A stretch of 15,337 nucleotides of DNA from an uncultured Collinsella sp. (lineage in GTDB: Bacteria > Actinomycetota > Coriobacteriia > Coriobacteriales > Coriobacteriaceae). This document shows, piece after piece, positions 6,660 to 12,836 of this stretch; the stretch's first letter is position 1; the number at the start of each line of letters is the position of its first letter. The stretch covers positions 1 through 15,337 of the forward strand of contig CABUBS010000025.1 of assembly GCA_902489855.1 (NCBI GenBank), given 5' to 3'. Made by a program: the position numbers and the translations under genes. The notes below the pieces were generated by a model. The model searched no databases. It saw only the letters and a list, made by a program, of their open reading frames with translations, and was not told the origin of the DNA.

Positions 6660-6745
6660 TCGGAGGCGTTCGGCTGACTGCGGGAACGGCCTGTCCGCTC
6701 AATGTGTTCGGCTGAGATCGGAAATCAACCCAACACGAGCCGGAC
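6660..6745. repeat. Right copy of 86-bp direct repeat flanking the bacteriocin/ABC module
   Basis: This is the second copy of the repeat at 7-92, at a constant offset of 6653 with no gaps and 80 of 86 matches. Together with the hairpin at 6598-6639 it fills most of the 526-bp gene-poor stretch between the HTH gene and the ACT gene. To its right, sequence and composition become those of the conserved chromosome. Confidence 0.9.
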
Positions 6746-6843
6746 ACGCGCCAGACGGCTCTTCCCCGTACGGCCTTCCCCCTTACGCTCATGTTGCAGG
6801 CATGTAACGCCGCAGCGAGCGCGCCTTTTTTGCGCCAGACAGG

Positions 6844-6849
6844 TACAAT
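6844..6849 (+). promoter_or_regulatory. Weak -10 candidate upstream of ACT gene
   Basis: TACAAT lies 63 bases before the ACT-protein start. I see no matching -35 at 16-18 bp. It falls inside a short inverted repeat (GGTACA 6842-6847, TGTACC 6859-6864) that could be an operator. Confidence 0.2.
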
Positions 6850-6911
6850 GATGAACACTGTACCGTAGCGGAGCGCCCCGCGCGCGCCGCAATCACGCGA
6901 AAGGGTTTCCC

Positions 6912-7199
6912 ATGGCCGAGATCTCGTCCTCCCGTATCGTCATCACCGTCCTTGGCAAGAACCGCCCCGGCATCGTCGCCGGCGTCACCCGTGTCCTAGG
7001 CGAGGCCAACGTCGACATCCGCGACATCACGCAGTCCATTATCGAGGACATCTTCACCATGACCATGCTGGCCGATACCGCCGAGTCCAAGCTCGACTTC
7101 GCCGAGCTGCAGAAGGCGCTGGCCGAGGCCGGCGAGCTTTCGGGCGTCAACGTGTCCATCCAGCGCGAGGACGTCTTCAACTTTATGTACCGCCTGTAG
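6912..7199 (+). CDS. ACT domain-containing protein, UPF0237 family
   Basis: This 95-residue cytosolic protein consists of one ACT domain plus a short C-terminal extension. The first strand and loop, RIVITVLGKNRPGIVAGVTR, are the typical ACT ligand-binding start. NVDIRDITQSIIEDIFTM is the hallmark of the UPF0237 subgroup, and the C-terminal VNVSIQREDVFNFMYRL also matches it. The length is normal. GAAAGGG lies upstream of the ATG with about 8-nt spacing. UPF0237 genes usually sit next to a UPF0210 (PFL-like) gene. Here the next gene, 77 bp downstream and without a clear terminator between, is citrate synthase. The two could be cotranscribed. The ligand is unknown; ACT domains generally bind amino acids. 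Confidence 0.9.
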   Translation: MAEISSSRIVITVLGKNRPGIVAGVTRVLGEANVDIRDITQSIIEDIFTMTMLADTAESKLDFAELQKALAEAGELSGVNVSIQREDVFNFMYRL

Positions 7200-7276
7200 C
7201 GAGCAAGCCGCTGGGGATAGCCTGACGCGCGCATGCCCATGCAAGTCACCCCGATGCGGCCCGGAGAGGAGCGCAC

Positions 7277-8695
7277 ATGGCCTACGACGCCAAGAAAATC
7301 TATTACCGCTTCGATGACCACTTGAGCCGCCTGGTTCTGGATTACGAAGCAAGCCGCCAGATTTCGCCTGAGAGCGAAAGCCTCTACCACGGCCTGCCGA
7401 CCGACCCTTATGACGAGGGCCTGTTTGTTGAGCACAATGTCAAGCGCGGCCTGCGCAATGCCGACGGCTCGGGCGTGGTCGCGGGCCTCACTCGCATCTC
7501 GGATGTGCACGGCTACAACAAGGTCGACGGAAAGGTCGTGCCCGATCAGGGCAAGCTCACGCTTCGCGGCTACAGCATCGAGGATCTGGTCAACAATGCC
7601 CAGGCCGAGAATCGCTACGGCTACGAGGAAGTCGCCTATCTGCTTATCACGGGTTCGCTGCCCAACAAGGAAGAGCTCGACGGCTTTTGCGAGCGCCTGG
7701 GCGCCTTTAGACATCTGAGCGACGAGTACGTCAAAGAGTTCCCTATGACCACGGTGTCGTCGAGCATCATGAACGTGCTCCAGCGCGCCGTGCTGCTGCT
7801 CTACGCCTTCGATGCCGAACCAGACGTGATCACGCCCGAGCACGAAATCGACGTGGCTATTTCCATGCTCGCACGTCTCCCGCGCATCGCCGCCTTCGCA
7901 CACATGGCCTCGATCGCCAAGCTTCGCGGCTCCGAGGTTCACGTGCCGCACCCCACGCCCGGCCTCTCCACCGCCGAGACCATCCTGCAGGTCCTGCGCG
8001 GCGGCATGGCGTTCACCCGCGATGAGGCGATGCTGCTCGACGTGATGCTCATGCTGCATGCCGAGCACGGCGGCGGTAACAACTCCACCTTCGCTTGCCG
8101 CGTGCTGTCGTCTTCGGCCACCGACCCGTATTCCGCCTACGCCGCGGCTATCGGCTCGCTCAAGGGCCCGCGCCACGGCGGTGCCAATGCCAAGGTCGTG
8201 TCTATGCACGAGGACATCCGCGCGCATGTTTCCAACTGGGAGGACGAGGACGAGGTCGCGGCCTACCTGGGCAAGATCCTCGACAAGCAGGCCTTCGACG
8301 GCACCGGCCTCATCTACGGCATGGGCCACGCCGTCTATACGCTCAGCGACCCGCGCGCCGAGGTCTGCCGCCGTTACGCGCGCTCACTGGCAGCCAAGAA
8401 GGACTTGGGCGAAGAGTTCGCACTCATCGAGCGCATTGAGCGCCTGGCACCCCAGGTCATGCGCGACCACGGCATGACCAAGCCCATCTGCGCCAACATC
8501 GACCTGTACACGGGCTTTATCTACAAGATGCTCGGCGTGCCCGAGACGCTCTTTACGCCGCTGTTCGCCGTCGCCCGCATGGCAGGCTGGTCGGCGCACC
8601 GCATGGAAGAGCTCTTCTGCGCGCACCGCATCATCCGGCCCGCCTACCGTCCGGTTATCGAGCCGCTTGAGTACAAGCCGCTCGCCGATCGCTAG
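7277..8695 (+). CDS. gltA: Citrate synthase
   Basis: This 472-residue enzyme condenses acetyl-CoA and oxaloacetate to citrate. The catalytic residues are in place: His264 in LHAEHGGGNNSTF, His300 in GPRHGGANAK and Asp409 in ANIDLYTGF. The oxaloacetate-binding GHAVYTLSDPRA lies at ~350-361 and the C-terminal arginine-rich RIIRPAYRP at ~451-459. The protein is longer than the typical ~380-430 residues because of an N-terminal extension of about 70 residues before GLTRISDVHGY. The start is supported by GGAGAGGAG 6 nt before the ATG. A strong terminator follows at 8719. In fermentative gut actinomycetes citrate synthase probably feeds 2-oxoglutarate and glutamate synthesis rather than a full cycle (inference). 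A 2-methylcitrate synthase role cannot be excluded from sequence alone. Confidence 0.95.
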   Translation: MAYDAKKIYYRFDDHLSRLVLDYEASRQISPESESLYHGLPTDPYDEGLFVEHNVKRGLRNADGSGVVAGLTRISDVHGYNKVDGKVVPDQGKLTLRGYSIEDLVNNAQAENRYGYEEVAYLLITGSLPNKEELDGFCERLGAFRHLSDEYVKEFPMTTVSSSIMNVLQRAVLLLYAFDAEPDVITPEHEIDVAISMLARLPRIAAFAHMASIAKLRGSEVHVPHPTPGLSTAETILQVLRGGMAFTRDEAMLLDVMLMLHAEHGGGNNSTFACRVLSSSATDPYSAYAAAIGSLKGPRHGGANAKVVSMHEDIRAHVSNWEDEDEVAAYLGKILDKQAFDGTGLIYGMGHAVYTLSDPRAEVCRRYARSLAAKKDLGEEFALIERIERLAPQVMRDHGMTKPICANIDLYTGFIYKMLGVPETLFTPLFAVARMAGWSAHRMEELFCAHRIIRPAYRPVIEPLEYKPLADR

Positions 8696-8718
8696 GACGC
8701 GGACCGTTATAGAACCCG

Positions 8719-8757
8719 AGCGTGGCCAGGGCATCACCGCCCTCGGCCACGCTTTTT
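8719..8757 (+). terminator. Rho-independent terminator after citrate synthase
   Basis: A 9-bp stem (AGCGTGGCC 8719-8727 / GGCCACGCT 8745-8753) is extended inward by AGGGC/GCCCT with one bulged C, and is followed by a run of five T. It lies 24 bases after the stop codon. Confidence 0.92.
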
Positions 8758-8782
8758 ATGCCAGTAGAAAGGATCGCAGCGA

Positions 8783-9625
8783 ATGATTGTGTTTTCCGAT
8801 ATGGATGGAACGCTGCTGACGAGTGATAAGCAGATGAGCGACGCCACCTGGGCAATGCTCGACGAACTCGCTCGACGTGGGATTGAGTTTGTGCCCTGCA
8901 CGGGGCGTCCTCTGTCGGGCATCTTTGAGCCCATCCTCGCCCACCCCGCCGTACACTACGCGGTCTGTGCCAACGGTGCCAGCGTCTGGCAGCTCGACGA
9001 CGTTGTGCCCACCGACGCCTCGCGCGCCACGTGCATCTTGAGCCGTCCGCTCGATTGCGGCATTGCCCATCGCATCCATCGCATCGCCGCCGGCCACGAT
9101 GTGACCTTCGATATCTTCGCGGATGGGCAGTGCTTCCTCCCCCGCTCGCTCTACACGCGCCTGGACGAATTCTGCGGCGGCGACCCCCACATCGCGGCTT
9201 CGCTCAAGCGCACACGAACACCGATCGACATGGATATCGACAGCAAGATCGACGAGGTCGAGCCGCTCGAGCGCATCGCCATGTACTGGCACGACCCGGC
9301 CGATCGCGACGCCATCGCGGCGGAGCTCGACACGCTCGGAGGCATTGAGGTCACGCGTTCGTACGCCATGAATATCGAGGTCATGGGCGAGGGCGCCACC
9401 AAGGGAACGGCCCTCACGTGGCTCTGCGAGCACCTGGGCGAGCGTCTCGCCGACGCTTGGGCGTTCGGCGACAACATCAACGACATCCCCATGCTGCAGG
9501 CAGCGGGCCACGGCATGGCCATGATCAACGCCGAGCCCGAGGACCGCGAGGCCGCCGATGCCATCACCGAATATGACAACGACCACGACGGCGTCGCCCG
9601 CACCATCATGGCCGCTCTCGCCTAG
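8783..9625 (+). CDS. HAD-superfamily hydrolase, Cof type
   Basis: This 280-residue cytosolic phosphatase belongs to the Cof/YidA-like branch. Motif I is DMDGT with nucleophile Asp6 and general acid Asp8. Motif II is CTGRP around Thr40, motif III is Lys207 in GATKGTAL, and motif IV is GDNIND at 229-234. The long middle section (~80-200) is the type IIB cap, which determines substrate. Family members dephosphorylate sugar phosphates, flavin nucleotides or pyridoxal phosphate; the substrate cannot be read here. AAAGGA lies about 10 nt before the ATG. The gene sits alone after the citrate synthase terminator and is convergent with a second Cof-type gene at 9745-10539. Confidence 0.93.
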   Translation: MIVFSDMDGTLLTSDKQMSDATWAMLDELARRGIEFVPCTGRPLSGIFEPILAHPAVHYAVCANGASVWQLDDVVPTDASRATCILSRPLDCGIAHRIHRIAAGHDVTFDIFADGQCFLPRSLYTRLDEFCGGDPHIAASLKRTRTPIDMDIDSKIDEVEPLERIAMYWHDPADRDAIAAELDTLGGIEVTRSYAMNIEVMGEGATKGTALTWLCEHLGERLADAWAFGDNINDIPMLQAAGHGMAMINAEPEDREAADAITEYDNDHDGVARTIMAALA

Positions 9626-9630
9626 TCATT

Positions 9631-9665
9631 GGCCAGTCACTGAGGACGTTCTTGAATGACTAGTC
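9631..9665. repeat. 35-bp palindromic intergenic repeat, copy A
   Basis: GGCCAGTC, a 19-base core containing GGACGTTCTTGAA, then GACTAGTC. It begins 5 bases after the HAD stop codon. The reverse complement of the element at 10709-10743 matches it closely (GACTAGTC, core with GGGGACGTTCTTAAA, GACTGGCC). The two therefore form an inverted pair around the gene at 9745-10539. Confidence 0.65.
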
Positions 9666-9668
9666 GTT

Positions 9669-9707
9669 GGGGACACTCTTCGCGAAAAAGCTGCAAGAAC
9701 TGTCCCC
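9669..9707. repeat. GGGGACA/TGTCCCC hairpin between convergent genes
   Basis: GGGGACA (9669-9675) and TGTCCCC (9701-9707) pair, with TCTT (9677-9680) / AAGA (9695-9698) continuing the stem. No T-tract follows. Just right of it, GTCCCC-x-A-x-CTGCCGG occurs twice, 27 bases apart. The convergent 119-bp space 9626-9744 is thus almost entirely repeat sequence and may act as a bidirectional transcription barrier. Confidence 0.5.
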
Positions 9708-9744
9708 CACTGCCGGCAGAAAAGAAACGTCCCCATCTGCCGGA

Positions 9745-10539
9745 TTAAGCGAGACTCTCCAGCACGCGACGGAGCTCCTGCTGGACGGCGTGGTCGCAGT
9801 TACAACCCACCACGCGATCGGCCACCGCCTTGAGCGCGGGACGCGCGTTTTCCATCGCGCAGCCCGTGCCGACAAAGCGAATGATCTCGTAGTCGTTCAT
9901 CGAGTCGCCAAACGCCATGACCTCGTCGCGTCCAACGTCGTAATGCTCCGCGAGCTGCGCGATGCCCGAGGCCTTCGATACGCCGGGCTGCATGGCATCG
10001 ATCCACGCGTTGCCCGAAGGCGCAAAAGTAAAGAGCTGACCGAGTTCGCGCTGTAGTACGTAAGCGCTGTCCATAACGGCACCGTCATCGCAAAAGATAC
10101 TCGCCTTGATGATATTTACGCTGGGATCGGGCAGCTCCCAAATGCGCTCGGCATTGGAAAGGTCCTTATCGACCTCACGCACGAACTTGCACTCGTCATC
10201 GAGCAAGAAGGACTTGGTTCGGTCAAAAAGTGCAAGATGCAGATTGGGAAACGTCGCGACGGCCTGAGCGAGCTTTCGAATCGCCAGGTGCGAATACACC
10301 TCGCGGTCTACCATCTTGCCGTCGGCGTAGACCTGGGCGCCGTTAGCGGCGACAAAGTCCATCTTGTCGCGAACGGGCGCAAAGAACTCGCACAGGCGAT
10401 CGTAGCGACGACCTGACGATGCGGCAAAATGCACGCCATGCTCGCGTAGCGCCAAAATCAGTTCGTAGGTCTCGGGAGGCACCTGGCCGTTTTCGTCAAG
10501 CAGTGTGCCGTCCATATCGGATGCAATCAGTTTAAACAT
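9745..10539 (-). CDS. HAD-superfamily hydrolase, Cof type
   Basis: This 264-residue member of the same family as 8783-9625 is clearly diverged. Motif I is DMDGT (Asp8, Asp10), and motif II lies in AASSGRR at about 39-45. Motif III is Lys189 in QPGVSKASGI, and motif IV is GDSMND at 211-216. The type IIB cap lies between ~85 and 190. Lengths are normal for the family, and the substrate is not predictable. The Shine-Dalgarno GGGAG lies 7 nt before the ATG but inside the long stem at 10545-10606, so translation is probably controlled by RNA structure. The upstream gene on the same strand is ade, 198 bp away with a hairpin between. Independent transcription is likely but no clear promoter was found. 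Confidence 0.93.
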   Translation of the reverse strand: MFKLIASDMDGTLLDENGQVPPETYELILALREHGVHFAASSGRRYDRLCEFFAPVRDKMDFVAANGAQVYADGKMVDREVYSHLAIRKLAQAVATFPNLHLALFDRTKSFLLDDECKFVREVDKDLSNAERIWELPDPSVNIIKASIFCDDGAVMDSAYVLQRELGQLFTFAPSGNAWIDAMQPGVSKASGIAQLAEHYDVGRDEVMAFGDSMNDYEIIRFVGTGCAMENARPALKAVADRVVGCNCDHAVQQELRRVLESLA

Positions 10540-10544
10540 AGAAA

Positions 10545-10606
10545 AGCTCCCTTCGGGCTTGTTGGAATCGAACGTGTATCCGATTCCAACGTACCCAAAG
10601 GGAGCT
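10545..10606 (-). promoter_or_regulatory. Leader hairpin covering the Shine-Dalgarno of the HAD gene
   Basis: On the minus strand, positions 10606-10594 pair with 10557-10545 over 13 bp (one G-U). Inside it, 10590-10581 pair with 10570-10561 over 10 perfect bp, with UAC/AAG as internal loop and a 10-nt terminal loop. The 3' outer arm contains AAGGGAG, the only plausible ribosome binding site, and the stem ends 5 nt before the ATG. UUUUC follows, so a terminator role is also possible. It resembles no riboswitch class I know. Confidence 0.6.
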
Positions 10607-10637
10607 CAAATAAGACTCCGCGGGCGTAAACGTTACA

Positions 10638-10674
10638 AGGACCTGGCAAATAGCTCACACATGCCAGAGGTCCT
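10638..10674 (-). terminator. Terminator-like hairpin downstream of ade
   Basis: An 11-bp stem (AGGACC + TGGCA / TGCCA + GGTCCT, with a two-base bulge) lies 64 bases past the ade stop codon on the minus strand. The downstream sequence TTGTAACG is a poor U-tract, so termination would be weak or Rho-assisted. Confidence 0.35.
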
Positions 10675-10708
10675 ACGGTCGCGGCGCCAGGCGACACGCC
10701 ACCCCGAC

Positions 10709-10743
10709 GGCCAGTCGTTTAAGAACGTCCCCGATGACTAGTC
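10709..10743. repeat. 35-bp palindromic intergenic repeat, copy B (inverted)
   Basis: GGCCAGTC, a core containing AAGAACGTCCCC, then GACTAGTC. It is the inverted counterpart of copy A at 9631-9665. Its right arm overlaps the last codons of ade: the TAG inside GACTAGTC is the ade stop codon. Confidence 0.65.
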
Positions 10744-12558
10744 GGCGTAGGTGAAGGTCGTGACGTCGAACATGCCCTCGGGGCGAATGCGGAGCGTCGG
10801 GATGACCGGCAGGGGCAGGAAGATGATGCCCATGATGGGGTCGAGCGGCGACTCAATACCCATGGCGCGCGCCTTGACCATAAAGTCGTCGTGCTGCGCG
10901 GCAACGTCCTCGGCCGTGCCTTCGCTCATAAGGCCACCGAGCGCCAGCGGAATGCGCGCCACGACCTCTCCGTTGCGCACCAGCACGTGACCACCTTGGC
11001 CCACGGCCTCAACGGCGGCCATCATATCGGCGGCGTTGTCGCCCACCACGCACACGTTGTGCGAGTCGTGGCCGATCGTGGAGGCAATGGCGCCACCCGT
11101 GATGGTAAAGCCGCGCACCCAGCCGCGACCGATGTGCTTGCCGACAAGACCCAGGCCAGCGGGGCCGTCGCCGTCGGCGCCCTCGGCTTGCAGCGACACG
11201 CCGCGGCCGTGGCGCTCGATCAGCATAATGCGACGCAAGTTCTCGTCAGTCTCGGGACGAACCATGCCCGTGATGGCCTTGCCCGGCACCACGTCAATCA
11301 CGGCCTCGCCCGACTTAAAGGCATAGTCGAACACGTCGAGCGATAGCTTCGGCAGCTTAACGGAGGCGCGCAGCTCATCGGCAAGGGCCGCAACCTCGGC
11401 CATCTCGGGTGCAATCTCGCCCACAAAGGTGCCGTCCTGCGCCACCAAAGCACCGGCGGCATATACGCGATGCGGAGCCGTGGCAAACGTCAGGTCATTG
11501 AGCACCAGCAGGTCGGCACGCTTGCCCGGGGCAATCGCACCGCGGAGCTCGTGCGGGTCGCGGCAGCCGTGATCCAGGCCAAACGCCTCGGCCGTGGAGA
11601 GGGACGCCATAGAGATAGCGACCACGGGGTCGATACCGGCCTCAATCGCCACGCGGCAGGCATTGTCGATCATGCCGGTCGCAAGCGCATCGGAAGGGGC
11701 GCGGTCGTCAGTCGCAAAGCAGCAGCGGCGGGCGCGCGCAGGATTCTCCAGCAGCATCGGCGACAGGTTGGCCAGATCATGGCTGCACGTACCTTCGCGC
11801 AGCATCACGTACATGCCGCGAGACAGCTTGTCGAGCGCCTCCTCGGGAATCGTCGACTCGTGGTCGGCGATAATGCCTGCCGCAGCATAGGCGTTGAGGT
11901 CCTTGCCGGCAACGAGCGGGGCATGACCGTCGACCTGTTTGGACGGCGTCTGGTTGGCAGCGTCGATACGAGCACAGGTCTCGGGATCGGCCATAAAGAC
12001 GCCCGGCAGGTTCATCATTTCGCCCAGACCAAAGACATCACCCGGATATTCGGCAAAAAACGCCTGCATATCGGCAGCGGTGATGACGGCACCGGCCTGC
12101 TCGTCGGGCAGTGCGGGCACGCACGAGGGCATCATGTACTTGATGGAAATAGGAGCGCGACGACCGTCCTCGATCATAAAGCGCAGGCCGTCGAGCCCCG
12201 CCACGTTGGCAATCTCGTGGCTGTCGGCAATGGCAGTAGTGGTACCGCGCGTCGCCGCCATGCGCGCATACTCGGCAGGGCGGATGTTCGAAGACTCGAT
12301 ATGCAAGTGTCCGTCAATAAAACCGGGGGCAAGATAGCGGCCCTGGCAATCGATGACCTCGGTAGCCTCATACGTACCGGCGGCATCGTCGCGACCATCG
12401 TAGAGCACACCGACGATCACGCCATCCTTGACGGCAACACTACCGGGCGCTAGGCGTTGGCCGTACACATCGACGATCTGCGCGTTGGCAAACAGCTTGT
12501 CGACGGGCACGCGACCCTCGGCGGCCTCGATCACAGACCTCATGACCTCAACGGACAT
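10738..12558 (-). CDS. ade: Adenine deaminase
   Basis: This 606-residue amidohydrolase converts adenine to hypoxanthine and ammonia in purine salvage. The metal-binding HLH lies at 84-86 in PGFIDGHLHIESS. GTTTAIADSHEIANVAG follows at 106-121, then GHAP (His212), DHES (His233) and FATDDRAPSD with Asp284. The C-terminal domain, with GHDSHNVCVVG at 497-507, is typical of Ade and absent from other amidohydrolases. The length matches the family (570-610). The frame is open upstream to 12771, but the true start is ATG 12558, preceded by AAAGGAG at 5-nt spacing. A terminator-like hairpin ends about 10 nt upstream of that site, suggesting attenuation. The stop codon lies inside a dispersed repeat. 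Confidence 0.95.
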   Translation of the reverse strand: MSVEVMRSVIEAAEGRVPVDKLFANAQIVDVYGQRLAPGSVAVKDGVIVGVLYDGRDDAAGTYEATEVIDCQGRYLAPGFIDGHLHIESSNIRPAEYARMAATRGTTTAIADSHEIANVAGLDGLRFMIEDGRRAPISIKYMMPSCVPALPDEQAGAVITAADMQAFFAEYPGDVFGLGEMMNLPGVFMADPETCARIDAANQTPSKQVDGHAPLVAGKDLNAYAAAGIIADHESTIPEEALDKLSRGMYVMLREGTCSHDLANLSPMLLENPARARRCCFATDDRAPSDALATGMIDNACRVAIEAGIDPVVAISMASLSTAEAFGLDHGCRDPHELRGAIAPGKRADLLVLNDLTFATAPHRVYAAGALVAQDGTFVGEIAPEMAEVAALADELRASVKLPKLSLDVFDYAFKSGEAVIDVVPGKAITGMVRPETDENLRRIMLIERHGRGVSLQAEGADGDGPAGLGLVGKHIGRGWVRGFTITGGAIASTIGHDSHNVCVVGDNAADMMAAVEAVGQGGHVLVRNGEVVARIPLALGGLMSEGTAEDVAAQHDDFMVKARAMGIESPLDPIMGIIFLPLPVIPTLRIRPEGMFDVTTFTYAD

Positions 12559-12578
12559 ACATACTCCTTTAACCGTAG

Positions 12579-12614
12579 AAAAAAGCTGCGGAGCGGACGG
12601 GCCTTCACCGCAGC
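12579..12614 (-). terminator. Terminator-like hairpin in the ade leader (candidate attenuator)
   Basis: GCTGCGG / CCGCAGC forms a perfect 7-bp stem with a 16-nt loop, followed by six U on the minus strand. It ends about 20 nt before the ade start. The upstream gene tyrS already has its own terminator at 12774-12809. This one therefore acts on transcripts that start between them and run into ade. I see no recognised purine riboswitch core upstream. Confidence 0.65.
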
Positions 12615-12684
12615 AAACCAATAGCCATTGTATGCCCAAAAGGAGGCCTCCGATAACACCCCTTCCGCTTAACGGCACCGCCAA

Positions 12685-12771
12685 ATGATCCCTTGGGGAC
12701 GGAGGAAAACGGATCACCGGGTCAGACCGACCCCCTCGGTGATCCGTTTTCCTCCGTCCCCATGGGATCAT
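12685..12771. repeat. 87-bp near-perfect palindrome with GGGGACGGAGG core
   Basis: The 35-base arms 12685-12719 and 12737-12771 match at 34 of 35 positions. The 17-base centre can pair further (GGGTC / GACCC). The arms include GGGGACGGAGGAAAACGGAT and its complement. It lies between the tyrS terminator and the ade leader and encodes no gene. It is probably a REP/MITE-like dispersed element. If transcribed it would form an extremely stable hairpin. Confidence 0.9.
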
Positions 12772-12773
12772 CT

Positions 12774-12809
12774 AAAAAGGCCACAGTCGGGATTCCCGGC
12801 TGCGGCCTT
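12774..12809 (-). terminator. Rho-independent terminator of tyrS
   Basis: AAGGCC, CAG and CGGG pair with CCCG, CTG and GGCCTT, with two single-base mismatches, a short AAT loop and five U after it on the minus strand. It begins 28 bases past the tyrS stop codon. Confidence 0.88.
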
Positions 12810-12836
12810 ATTGCACTTGTGAGGTCAACTCGCTCG

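Noticed and set aside
1..6745. Insertion sequence or prophage as carrier of the module
   Set aside because: No transposase, integrase or phage gene is present, and the direct repeats are longer than IS target duplications.
6893..8329. Long open frame on the minus strand (478 codons) opposite the ACT and citrate synthase genes
   Set aside because: Antisense shadow of high-GC coding sequence. Its product is low-complexity and unlike any family, while both plus-strand genes show clear family motifs and ribosome binding sites.
8756..9586. Minus-strand open frame opposite the first HAD gene
   Set aside because: Shadow of a gene with all four HAD motifs on the plus strand.
10561..10590. tRNA T-arm-like sequence (GTTCGATTCC on the minus strand)
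   Set aside because: No acceptor, D or anticodon arms surround it. The pairing is fully explained by the 10-bp inner stem of the HAD leader.
11470..12453. Plus-strand open frame opposite ade
   Set aside because: Shadow of the adenine deaminase gene, with no ribosome binding site or recognisable domain.
12559..12771. N-terminal extension of ade to 12771
   Set aside because: It would translate the palindromic repeat and the leader terminator, and adds 71 residues unlike Ade. ATG 12558 has AAAGGAG.
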